Shown here: positions 40,670 to 50,116 of the stretch, piece after piece
Layout: each line of letters begins with the position of its first letter
How positions within the stretch are numbered: the first letter of the stretch is position 1
Assembly: GCA_949358305.1 (NCBI GenBank)
Contig: OX442315.1
Coordinates: forward strand, 2,170,001 to 2,234,000
Direction of reading: 5' to 3'
Length of the DNA stretch: 64,000 nucleotides
From: Strigamia acuminata
Taxonomy: Eukaryota; Arthropoda; Chilopoda; Geophilomorpha; Linotaeniidae
Position numbers and translations under genes: made by a program
Notes under the pieces: model-generated
The model's database searches: none
What the model was told of the DNA's origin: nothing
Seen by the model: only the letters and a program-made list of their open reading frames with translations

Positions 40670-41068
40670 CCCCCATCTTTTTGCTTTTTGTCAGACCCCC
40701 ATCTTTACGGTAACAGCAGAGTGATTCAGATTATTTAGAAGTGATTCTATCATTTCATCACTGCATCACTGAAAAAGAATACGTAGTTTACTACCTCCAA
40801 GTAAAAAGTAAGTCCACAAATAGAATATGATGTGATTAAGTGAATTAATTCTGTACAAAGTTAATAATGTACTATTGGTGGTTCATAAGTCAGTTTCAGC
40901 AGCATTTCCTTGAAAAAAGGGTTATTATTTAAAAAGTCTAAAACGACTCGTTTCTGTCGTTTCGTGTTGATACGTGTGACGTCATTCCCAATGGAAATGT
41001 TATTATCCCGAATTACTCCAATTTCAATCTCCAGCCTAGAGTGATGGTCCAGTTGTTTTGAACATGAC

Positions 41069-41212
41069 TGTACTTCTAATGTACTAATGTACTTTTAATG
41101 CACTAATGCACTTCGAATGTACTAATGCACTTCTAATGTACTAATGCACTTCTGATGTACTAATGCACTTCTGATGTATTAATGTACTTCTAATGTACTA
41201 ATGCACTTCTTC
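41069..41212 (+). repeat. 19-bp minisatellite
   Basis: About seven copies of a unit close to TAATGCACTTCTAATGTAC. Confidence 0.85.
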
Positions 41213-41643
41213 AGACTTGACATGTTGTGTCTAGGGAACCGTATCAATAATCTAGAGGACAATTTTCTAAATTAAAATAAAACTTCATACTTTAATAAAA
41301 TTACTTTTCAATTTTACTTTCAGTTTGTTTTTTTTTAATTTTTTTTTGTTATTTTGTTTTGCAGTGTCAGTTTTTGTAAGACATAATTGATTGCTTTGGT
41401 TCTGTTATAAAATATCAAGAGTTAAGTGTTCCAGGTAAAACATATTTGGATTACGTATCACGCAGTTTAAGGTGTACCAAGTGCCTCTTCTACAAGTATC
41501 ACGTCAACAGAGTAGGAGATATTAACTAAACTGTAACAGGTAAAGTGATGTTAATAAATGGGTTCCATTTATTTGTACATTATTTTCCCTTATTTTTACA
41601 CTAAGAAAAATTAATTTTACTCGACCCTGCCAACTTTTTTCTA

Positions 41644-41668
41644 CCTAACCTAACCTAACCTAACCTAA
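41644..41668 (+). repeat. Interstitial telomere-like repeat (CCTAA)5
   Basis: Five exact copies of CCTAA, which is TTAGG on the other strand, the arthropod-type telomere unit. It is short enough to be chance or a repair scar. Confidence 0.8.
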
Positions 41669-41956
41669 ACTACACCAGTCCTTGATGTGTATGAATTTAT
41701 ATTGTGAAGAAATATTTCTACACAATATAAATATGAATTAAATATGAATATAATAATAATAAAAAATATAAATTTAAATTAATTTTTGTATAAATTAAAT
41801 TTACTACAAGTAAAAATGAATAAAATTTAACTTTCGCGTTCATATTTAACATACATTTAACATTATATTTACTTAATGCGTTAAATATAAATTTACACTT
41901 CATATTTACTTATATTTAAATTTTGTAAATATGAAATTTCAAGCAGGTGGTGATAT

Positions 41957-42423
41957 TGTCATGCGGTTGAGTCGCGTCGTCTGCCGACCGTCTCAAACCA
42001 GCACAAATGTTATTAGAGTTGTCAAAATCTATCACTAGACGGCGTACGTGATGGTGACATCACGGGCGAGTCAATTAGAACTAACTCAGGGGGGTGACTT
42101 GGGTATAAAAGAGCCACTTGGACTCTTAGACCTCAGTCTTCCCAGGACTTCTAATGATTAATGTTTCAGCCAGTATATGGCATGATTAGTTCACAAATAA
42201 GAGAGGTGTTATTCATGTCTTTAGTCTTAATGTTTACTTTAGTTTTAGGTTTAGTTTTATGATTTCAATTAAGTTTATGTTTTGTAATTAAAGAATAAAA
42301 GAACATAGTTTATATTTCAACCTAAACTCTGACTCCTGTTCATTTCACTCTTAGTTATTAAATGATGAGTAATAAACAAGTTATAAGTTACGTGGTCATT
42401 ATTGGCCAGTTGGCCACGTAACA
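41957..42423 (+). repeat. Gypsy 5' LTR
   Basis: TGTCATGCGG to CCACGTAACA. It contains a TATA box, an initiator and AATAAA (42294-42299). Confidence 0.95.
42114..42139 (+). promoter_or_regulatory. Gypsy LTR core promoter
   Basis: TATAAAA at 42114-42120 is followed by the initiator-like TCAGTCT at 42133-42139. The spacing is a little shorter than the usual 25-30 bp from TATA to start, so the exact start site is uncertain. Confidence 0.6.
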
Positions 42424-43058
42424 AAGTGGTGGAGATTGCGGTTTTCTTTTGAGACCCACTAATTGGTTGATAAAAGTAGTGAATAAGTAAAAGTTTACAG
42501 TAAAATCAGCCAATTTTGTGCTAAAATTGAGAAGTTAGAGCTAAAAAACCCCCGTAAAAAAACTTAGTGAAAATAGTAGAAATCCTTATAAAATTTAGAA
42601 AGAGTGCAGATTAATTTGCATATTAGAGAAAATAAGAGTGAATCATAGAGTGACTCAGAGTTTGGAAGCAGTTTCTTAGTGAATAATTAATGAGATTGCA
42701 TTGAATTAGATAATACTTTGGATTAAATTGTTAAAGTTGTTTAAAAGTGTTGAATATTAAATATTTAGAGGGAAATAATTTTGATAATAATATATTTAAT
42801 AAAGTTGTAATAAAATAATTTTTTTTTTCTTCCAGTAAAGATTATATTGATTCTAGTGATGACTAATAGTAATATTTGTCTATTTTCAGGAAATTAGTGA
42901 CATTGTTGTTAATATTTCGAATTTAAGTTGGTGTTTATGGATAATAAATTAAATTTATTTCAGGACTGTGTGTTGGCGAATTGTGGTTATTAGTGAATGT
43001 GTGAAGTGCATGATAGAGTAGTAAAAATAAAAATTATAGTGCAGTTCAAAGCTTAACA
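42424..43058 (+). other. Gypsy 5' leader
   Basis: It starts AAGTGGTGGAGATTGCGG, the probable primer-binding site, shared in form with the Gypsy at 4226-8449. I cannot name the tRNA. The rest is AT-rich and non-coding. Confidence 0.65.
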
Positions 43059-44441
43059 GTGGAGGAATCAGTAAAGCTTACACAAACACAAACGGATTGT
43101 CTGCTAGATTTACAAAACCAAGAACTACAAAGGACAGTAGATAACCGTAATATCACAACTAAAAGAGGGAGTGGAAAAATAAAACACACTAAACCTGAAG
43201 TGATAGAGAAAGAACAAGTTGTTGAAATAAAACAAGAGGAACCAGTTGTTGAGATAAACCAAGAAGAGCATTTCCAAGACTCATTATCCCAACAGGAACT
43301 TGATTCTTCTTCACCTTTGAAATTAATAAAGCCAAAATTGTTACAATCAGTTTTTGAATTATTAACACCAATAAAGATACAAACACCTTTAGTAAATACT
43401 AATACTCAGGGATCCACATCAAAAGGAACGAAATCCAAGATGGCGGACCCAATAGCAGTTCTAACTGACCTTTTTAAGAGTGTAATGATACAAAAGCGGG
43501 ATGTCATTTGTTATGATACAACAAAAGGGAACATCGACCAATGGCTAGTAGCGTATGAAGCCACAATAGGCACTGATGATGAGAGAGTTAAACATTTACC
43601 ATTAGCGTTAAAAACTGATGGACTGGCATGGTTTGTGGAGTTATTACAAAAGAATCCAACATGGACTTGGACCGAGTGGAAACCACAACTTGAAAAAAAG
43701 TTTCGTAGGGGCCAGGAAAATGTTTTAAATACTCTTCACTTCATGAGACACACAGAAGGAACAGCAGATGCCTATATGAAGAAAGTCTTGGCCGAATGTG
43801 CTTTTGTGTTGCCGGCACTTACTGAAGGACAAAAAATTAATTATGTTTACCAAGGTTTGAAGCCGGCGATGCAGCAAATGATGGTGACAGTATTCCCGAC
43901 TAAACTGGCAGAGATGGAACAAAGACTTAAATTGTATGAGACTATGAAAGTCAAGGATCCAGCGGATGTGCTGCTGTCACTTTTCAAAAAGGTAGTGGAC
44001 GAAAAGGTAACTCCAGTAACAGCAGGTAAACTGAGTGGAACTGTAGTAACCCCATTAACCCACGATGAGCTTTTAGCTGAGAATGCAAGGTTGAGGCAAC
44101 AGTTATTAGCTTTTGAGACAGAGGATCCGGAGTCTGAAGTACCCATCTTAATAGGAAGCCAGTGGTATGCACCAATGAAGCAAAGAGGTCAGAATTTTCA
44201 ATATAAGAATTTTCAAGGAAGTATTAATAGAGGTGGTAGTCAAAATTATAATACTAACAATAACAACAATAGTAATAATAATAATACTCGTTCGTGCGGA
44301 TGTTATCATCATTTTAGTTGCGAGTTCTATAATCCACCAAGATACCAACAGGATAGAGGTGGTAATGCAGGAAGACCAAGAAGACGTAGAAGAGAAGGTC
44401 CTAATCCTACAGTTAACACGCAACAACAGACGGAAAACTAG
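43059..44441 (+). CDS. Gypsy gag
   Basis: The frame is open for 460 codons, but the first ATG is at 43440 (MADPIAVLTD). The 127 codons before it are Glu/Gln/Lys-rich and open without ATG. The core matches the Gag at 5481-6923 (GNIDQWLVAYEA, WTWTEWKPQLEKKFRR, INYVYQGLKP). The end is Asn-rich with basic RPRRRRRE, plus a CGCYHHFSC cluster that is not a standard CCHC knuckle. Pol follows in the -1 frame after the stop at 44439-44441. It should form the particle that packages element RNA. Confidence 0.9.
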   Translation: MEESVKLTQTQTDCLLDLQNQELQRTVDNRNITTKRGSGKIKHTKPEVIEKEQVVEIKQEEPVVEINQEEHFQDSLSQQELDSSSPLKLIKPKLLQSVFELLTPIKIQTPLVNTNTQGSTSKGTKSKMADPIAVLTDLFKSVMIQKRDVICYDTTKGNIDQWLVAYEATIGTDDERVKHLPLALKTDGLAWFVELLQKNPTWTWTEWKPQLEKKFRRGQENVLNTLHFMRHTEGTADAYMKKVLAECAFVLPALTEGQKINYVYQGLKPAMQQMMVTVFPTKLAEMEQRLKLYETMKVKDPADVLLSLFKKVVDEKVTPVTAGKLSGTVVTPLTHDELLAENARLRQQLLAFETEDPESEVPILIGSQWYAPMKQRGQNFQYKNFQGSINRGGSQNYNTNNNNNSNNNNTRSCGCYHHFSCEFYNPPRYQQDRGGNAGRPRRRRREGPNPTVNTQQQTEN

Positions 44442-44548
44442 CTGAACGGCCACAGAGAAATTGTTACCATCCAAATAGAAGTAAGAAGAAGAAGAGAAGA
44501 TGGAAAAAGGATAACATCACTATAATCGACGTAAAAATTTCGGAGTCA

Positions 44549-47500
44549 TTGTTGGAAATCCCAGTAATTGTAAAAAATTTGGAAATAAAGGCAGTCATGG
44601 ACACTGGAGCAAAAAGTAATCTTTTGAGTGAAGAAATAGCAGAAGCTTTGCAGTTGAATTACACGCCTACGCCAAACATTAGATTGCGAGGAATAGGTAA
44701 TGATTTAATAACTCCAGTGGGCAAGATAAATTTGAACATTCACATAGGACAATTGCAGTATGCAGTTGAAGTTTTGATAGTTAAGGATTTCAATTACCAG
44801 CTTTTATTGGGTGACCCATTTATGACATTTGCGAGGTGTGTTGTCGATTATGACTTACAAAAAATCTTTGTGGGCCGAAATAGCGGAGTAGAAGCAGTTT
44901 TCCCGATGAATAAGACGTATGTGGATCAGAATTATGTAGCAAGAGTGACAAAAAATATAGCAATTCCACCAATGCACGAATGTGTAGTTCCAGTTAATTT
45001 AAGTACAGCTTTGACAACAGAAATGTTTTTGGAACCTTTAGGTAATGTAATCGATAGGTTTGGAATTCTCTGTTGCAAGACATTGACGAAATTTGAGAAC
45101 GGCAAAGGCGTAATTCGAGTGGCAAATCCAACATCAAAGTCCATATTTCTACAGGAGAAGTCTGCGATTGGTAAGGCACATTATATCATTGAAATTGGGT
45201 TGTTTGATGAAAAGCAAGTAAATTGCTTTGACTCTAACTCCTCAACTGCCAAAGGCATTGGAGGGTTGGATGAAAAGCAAGCACATTGCTTTGACTTTGA
45301 CTCTTCAATAGCCAAAGATAAGATGAATAAGAGTCAACAAGAGCAGATAAAGCAGCTACTCCAAAAGAATAAGGACAGGTTTGCCATTTCGGATACAGAT
45401 TTAGGAAGAGTAACCAACTTTAGCCACAAGATAGATACAGGTGACCATGATCCTATTCACTTGCAGCCGTATAGACGATCAATCGCAGAAAAAGAAGTAG
45501 AAGCTGAGGAAACAAGGAAATTGTTAGAACAAGGAGTCATTAGGGAATCGGAAAGTCCTTGGAGCGCGCCAGTCTTGCTCATCAAGAAAAGAGACGGTAA
45601 ATGGAGGTTTTGTGTTGATTGGAGGAGGTTGAACGCAATTACAAAAAAAATGGTGTACCCACTGCCAAGGATAGATGACACCTTAGATCAATTGGCAGGG
45701 GCCCAGTTTTTCTCGATGATGGATTTGATCCAAGGATACCATCAAGTTGAAATAAATGAACAAGACCGAGAAAAGACAGCGTTCACCACTTCAACCGGAC
45801 ACTATGAATTTAATGTCCTCGGAATGGGGTTATGTAATAGCCCGGCCGCGTTTCAAAAATTGATGAATAAAGTATTGGGCAACCTCCTTGGAAAGGTTTG
45901 TATAGCCTATCTTGACGACCTTATAATTTTTTCTAAAACATTTGAGCAACATTTACAAGACTTGGACTCAGTTTTCGAAAAACTGCGAATTGCGAACTTG
46001 AAGGTGAAGCTAAGTAAATGTACTTTCGGGACCAATACCATCCGGTATCTCGGACATGTGATTGATTCAGGAGGCATTTCACCAGATCCACGAAATCTCG
46101 AGTCAGTGGCAAAGTTTCCGGTGCCACGAAATGTCAAGCAATTAAGGGGATTTTTGGGTTTGTGTTCATATTATAGAAAATTCATTTTAGGATTTGCTGA
46201 TATTTCCAAACCCTTGGTCAACCTTACGAAAAAAGACGAGAAATTCGACTGGGGACCGCCTCATGAAGAAGCATTTAAGCGACTAAGAACAGCTTTGGTA
46301 ACGGTGACTGTGCTGGCTCACCCCAATTTCGCACAGCCATTTATAATATCGACGGACGCTAGTGCCTACGGTCTGGGAGCTATCCTGAAGCAGAAGATCA
46401 ACAATCAGGAGCACGTTATATGTTATGCAAGTAGGTTGCTGAGCCAAGCCGAACAAAACTATACCGCGACGGAAAGAGAATGTCTCGCCATATTGTTTGG
46501 CATAGAGAAGTATCGACCTTACTTGTACGGGAAGAAGTTTACCATCGTCACGGACCATTCAGCCCTGCAATGGCTGAAAAGCGTCAAGAATCCAAATGGT
46601 AGGTTAGCACGATGGAGTCTGCAATTGGTTGATTACGATTATGATGTACTGCATAAGTCGGGCAAGAAACACACAGATGCCGATGCATTAAGTAGAATTC
46701 CAGAAGAGGTTGGTGGAGAAGAAATCATAGAAATTCCTTCATTAGCTCTCGAGAATCTCAATTTGCCTGCTGAGCAGCGCAAAGATCAGAAGATTTTGGA
46801 AATCATCACAACCTTGCAGAAAAATGAGCAACTTCCGCGCAACAGAAGACGAACGCTAAAGCAATTCGTACTTCAAGGCGACACATTGTTTAAGAAGAAG
46901 AAATTTGATTCCTTAAACACGGAAGAATTGTTGTATGTTCCGCAGCATTTACGCAGGTGCGTATTAGTTGAAATGCATGACGGTCTTACAGGAGCTCATT
47001 TAGGCCTTAACAAAACGTGGAAGAGAATAAGAACAAGATTCTTCTGGCCTAAGATCTATAGGGACGTGAGGAATCACGTACTCTCATGTTCATCGTGTGC
47101 AAGTGCAAAAACTATGACAACGCCACCAAAAGGATTGATGCAACCGTGGTCGACAGTGTCGAGACCGTTTGAAAGAGTCGCCATAGACACATTAGGAAGT
47201 TTTCCCACATCTGATACAGGAAACAAGTATGTTTTCATTATTACGGATTATTTGTCACGCACTGCAATAGCTAGAGCAGCACCAGCTTGCACAGCTCTTG
47301 AAGCAGCGAAAGCACTTGTTTATGAAGTCATGGTGAAAGAAGGAAGCCCACGAGAGGTTTTGAGTGATAAGGGAACAGAATACAGAAATGAGATGATTAA
47401 AGAGATATCTGCATTATTCAAATCCGTCCACAAGAGCACTTCCGGATACCATCCAAGAACAAATGGGCTCACGGAAAGATTTAATGCAACATTAGCAAAA

Positions 47501-48349
47501 ATGTTGCAGAATTATGTAAATAAAGATCATACGGATTGGGATGAATTTTTGCCATTTCTTCTTTTCTCTTATAATACTGGAGTCCATGAAACAACAGGTT
47601 ATACCCCTTATTATTTAATGCGAGGCTATGAAGCTGATCTTAACGTGGATGTCAACTTAAACCTTCCTCAAAAAGAATTCACTTTGCGTACTTCCAGATT
47701 TATCAGGGAAGCAAGGAGAATTTCTAATGAACGGATACAAGAACAAGGTGAAAAAAGCAAGAAACGCTTTGATTTGGACAGAGTACATGTGGAGTTCGAT
47801 CCAGGAGAGCTAGTATATTTGAAAACACCAAATAGAAAGGTTGGTTTGAGCGAGAAACTCCTGCCACAATTCTCTGGTCCATATGAGATAGTGCGAAGAA
47901 CAGCGCCAAATGATTACGAAATTCGAAGTTCGTCAGGTAAGAAAATGGATATTGTAAACATAGAGCGATTAAAACCATACAAGGCAAGAGAAGAAATCTC
48001 AGATGACATCATGAAACCTTTAACATCTAAAAAGGTTACATTTGCCGAAGATTTGACAGAAACAGACAAACAGAATGAAATAGTCACGAAAAATAACGAA
48101 AATTCGTCAAACAGACCTGTTTCCGCAGCAACGGAACGTTTCATTGACGATGATGACCAAATATCGTTACGAGGGCTATTCGAAAACGAACTTGTGACGA
48201 AAACTGAGAAAAATCAACTACCGAAACCGTCACCAGGTGTCGCAAGTGCGGTTGACAACGACGCGCACGCGCGGCCGCCTGAAATTAGCAGTTTCCGGTC
48301 ACGCCGCCTACGAAAGCAGGATCGACGTGATTACACCACATTTTATTAG
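44549..48349 (+). CDS. Gypsy pol polyprotein
   Basis: A 1,266-codon frame given here from its first alternative start codon. It is open further left, across the gag stop, in the -1 frame, so a frameshift product is likely. Protease: VMDTGAKSNLLS. Reverse transcriptase: WSAPVLLIKKRDGKWRF and AYLDDLIIFSK. RNase H: STDASAYGLGAIL and TDADALSRIP. Integrase: zinc finger (HDGLTGAHLG, CSSCASAK), D in AIDTLGS, D in LSDKGTEY, E in NGLTERFNA, then a GPY/F module (QFSGPYEIV). All catalytic residues are present and there is no stop or shift. I see no clean slippery heptamer at the gag end. Confidence 0.93.
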   Translation: MLEIPVIVKNLEIKAVMDTGAKSNLLSEEIAEALQLNYTPTPNIRLRGIGNDLITPVGKINLNIHIGQLQYAVEVLIVKDFNYQLLLGDPFMTFARCVVDYDLQKIFVGRNSGVEAVFPMNKTYVDQNYVARVTKNIAIPPMHECVVPVNLSTALTTEMFLEPLGNVIDRFGILCCKTLTKFENGKGVIRVANPTSKSIFLQEKSAIGKAHYIIEIGLFDEKQVNCFDSNSSTAKGIGGLDEKQAHCFDFDSSIAKDKMNKSQQEQIKQLLQKNKDRFAISDTDLGRVTNFSHKIDTGDHDPIHLQPYRRSIAEKEVEAEETRKLLEQGVIRESESPWSAPVLLIKKRDGKWRFCVDWRRLNAITKKMVYPLPRIDDTLDQLAGAQFFSMMDLIQGYHQVEINEQDREKTAFTTSTGHYEFNVLGMGLCNSPAAFQKLMNKVLGNLLGKVCIAYLDDLIIFSKTFEQHLQDLDSVFEKLRIANLKVKLSKCTFGTNTIRYLGHVIDSGGISPDPRNLESVAKFPVPRNVKQLRGFLGLCSYYRKFILGFADISKPLVNLTKKDEKFDWGPPHEEAFKRLRTALVTVTVLAHPNFAQPFIISTDASAYGLGAILKQKINNQEHVICYASRLLSQAEQNYTATERECLAILFGIEKYRPYLYGKKFTIVTDHSALQWLKSVKNPNGRLARWSLQLVDYDYDVLHKSGKKHTDADALSRIPEEVGGEEIIEIPSLALENLNLPAEQRKDQKILEIITTLQKNEQLPRNRRRTLKQFVLQGDTLFKKKKFDSLNTEELLYVPQHLRRCVLVEMHDGLTGAHLGLNKTWKRIRTRFFWPKIYRDVRNHVLSCSSCASAKTMTTPPKGLMQPWSTVSRPFERVAIDTLGSFPTSDTGNKYVFIITDYLSRTAIARAAPACTALEAAKALVYEVMVKEGSPREVLSDKGTEYRNEMIKEISALFKSVHKSTSGYHPRTNGLTERFNATLAKMLQNYVNKDHTDWDEFLPFLLFSYNTGVHETTGYTPYYLMRGYEADLNVDVNLNLPQKEFTLRTSRFIREARRISNERIQEQGEKSKKRFDLDRVHVEFDPGELVYLKTPNRKVGLSEKLLPQFSGPYEIVRRTAPNDYEIRSSSGKKMDIVNIERLKPYKAREEISDDIMKPLTSKKVTFAEDLTETDKQNEIVTKNNENSSNRPVSAATERFIDDDDQISLRGLFENELVTKTEKNQLPKPSPGVASAVDNDAHARPPEISSFRSRRLRKQDRRDYTTFY

Positions 48350-49133
48350 GTTTTGTCAAAGAAAGCACAAGTAAATTGTAGCGACCTGAGACAAAGCCTG
48401 ATTTAAGTCTTAACAAACTTCATTTCAACGAGTTTTCGTGTGAAAGTAGGTATTGTTGTGGAACAATTAAATTGAAATTTAACAGTGCGGAAATATGAGA
48501 ATTTGAAACGAAGTTAACGTGATTATTTTCAAGAAGCTGCACTGAAATTATTAACTTGGGAATTTTTCACATTGAATATTTAATAAGCTTAGACTCAATA
48601 ATTTGAATAAATCGTCACAATAGATAAATTGGACATTAGATTGGAATTCAACTAGAATTAATTTGGACCAGGACTGGATGCGTCACCCGCACCCAATTCA
48701 CCTGAGACATCGCATCTTGTATGAGCTGGCCCAAAAGGCATTGGAGCCATTCAAAGAGGAGACCGAAAAACTTAAACCTCCGGTGTAAATTTTAATTTGT
48801 AATTTGATTTTTTTGTGTGTGTGTGTATTTTACTTAAAAATGTGTTTTTATATAGAAAATAGCGGAAAAAATGAAAAAAAGTAATATAAATGTTGAAAAA
48901 ATCCAAAAAGTGTTATTATGAAGAATTAGTGTAGCATTGAAATATATTGATTGACATTGAAATTTTCTTTTGTGAATTTTATTTATGACTAAATGACATG
49001 AAGATAGGAATAACACATGGGAATGACTCGTAATTTAATGTTAAAATAGAGATTATTAGAATGAATAACACGTGGGATAGTTTAAATTTTGATTGGTTTG
49101 GTTTTTGGAGACCAAAAAATTAAAAGAGGGAGT
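48350..49133 (+). other. Gypsy 3' untranslated region
   Basis: 780 bp without a gene, AT-rich. It ends in the purine run AAAAGAGGGAG just before the LTR, the polypurine tract. Confidence 0.7.
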
Positions 49134-49600
49134 TGTCATGCGGTTGAGTCGCGTCGTCTGCCGACCGTCTCAAACCAGCACAAATGTTATTAGAGTTGTC
49201 AAAATCTATCACTAGACGGCGTACGTGATGGTGACATCACGGGCGAGTCAATTAGAACTAACTCAGGGGGGTGACTTGGGTATAAAAGAGCCACTTGGAC
49301 TCTTAGACCTCAGTCTTCCCAGGACTTCTAATGATTAATGTTTCAGCCAGTATATGGCATGATTAGTTCACAAATAAGAGAGGTGTTATTCATGTCTTTA
49401 GTCTTAATGTTTACTTTAGTTTTAGGTTTAGTTTTATGATTTCAATTAAGTTTATGTTTTGTAATTAAAGAATAAAAGAACATAGTTTATATTTCAACCT
49501 AAACTCTGACTCCTGTTCATTTCACTCTTAGTTATTAAATGATGAGTAATAAACAAGTTATAAGTTACGTGGTCATTATTGGCCAGTTGGCCACGTAACA
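49134..49600 (+). repeat. Gypsy 3' LTR
   Basis: 467 bp, apparently identical to the 5' LTR. Confidence 0.95.
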
Positions 49601-49604
49601 ATAT

Positions 49605-50116
49605 TCAGAAATTTAGCATAAAAGTCAGGGATTTTTAGTGTAAAAAATAACGGAAAATAGTGTACAAATAATTTAATCCCTTAATAAATGCCGGTCAAGC
49701 ACTGTCGTACCGTACACAACACTTAGTTTCTAAAATTTTTCGTTTTTAATTAATGTTTCTATGTTTTAAAATGTTTCCATGGCGCCCCAAGAATACATCA
49801 CAACACCTGAAAATTGCTGTGCATGTACATCTTCAGGATACTTCATTAATCACTCGTTAAAAATTCGCATGAAAAAGGAGTACCACATCATATTCCTTGT
49901 TGAAATTTAGTTTGAAATTTCACAAATTTTATTCCAATTTTTTTTCTTCAAAATTTTCAAAAATTGGAATACGCAGCGTGTCATGGCATGCCTTTGGTTG
50001 CAGTTACACTTTGCATTAGGGTCGAACAAGAGTATAGTCACTCCATTAATCCCCTTTCGTTCATGCATTTGCATTTATCATCGTAGGAAATTTCTTGCGG
50101 ACAACCACAGTCTGAA
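49605..50116. other. Upstream region of the second DEG/ENaC gene
   Basis: AT-rich, with no gene. An in-frame TAG at 50084-50086, 10 codons before the ATG, argues that the gene starts at 50117, unless that TAG is the end of an intron. Confidence 0.45.

Larger units (their letters stand above)
40240..41956. other. Intergenic interval with small repeats
   Basis: No gene is seen. It holds a 26-bp tandem pair split by an hAT MITE (40487-40703), a 19-bp minisatellite, a telomere-like repeat and AT-rich sequence. Confidence 0.5.
41957..49600 (+). mobile_element. Complete Gypsy retrotransposon (7,644 bp)
   Basis: Two 467-bp LTRs (41957-42423 and 49134-49600) look identical and are flanked by ATAT duplications (41953-41956 and 49601-49604). 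Gag and pol are open throughout. This is the best candidate in the window for a currently mobile element. Confidence 0.95.
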
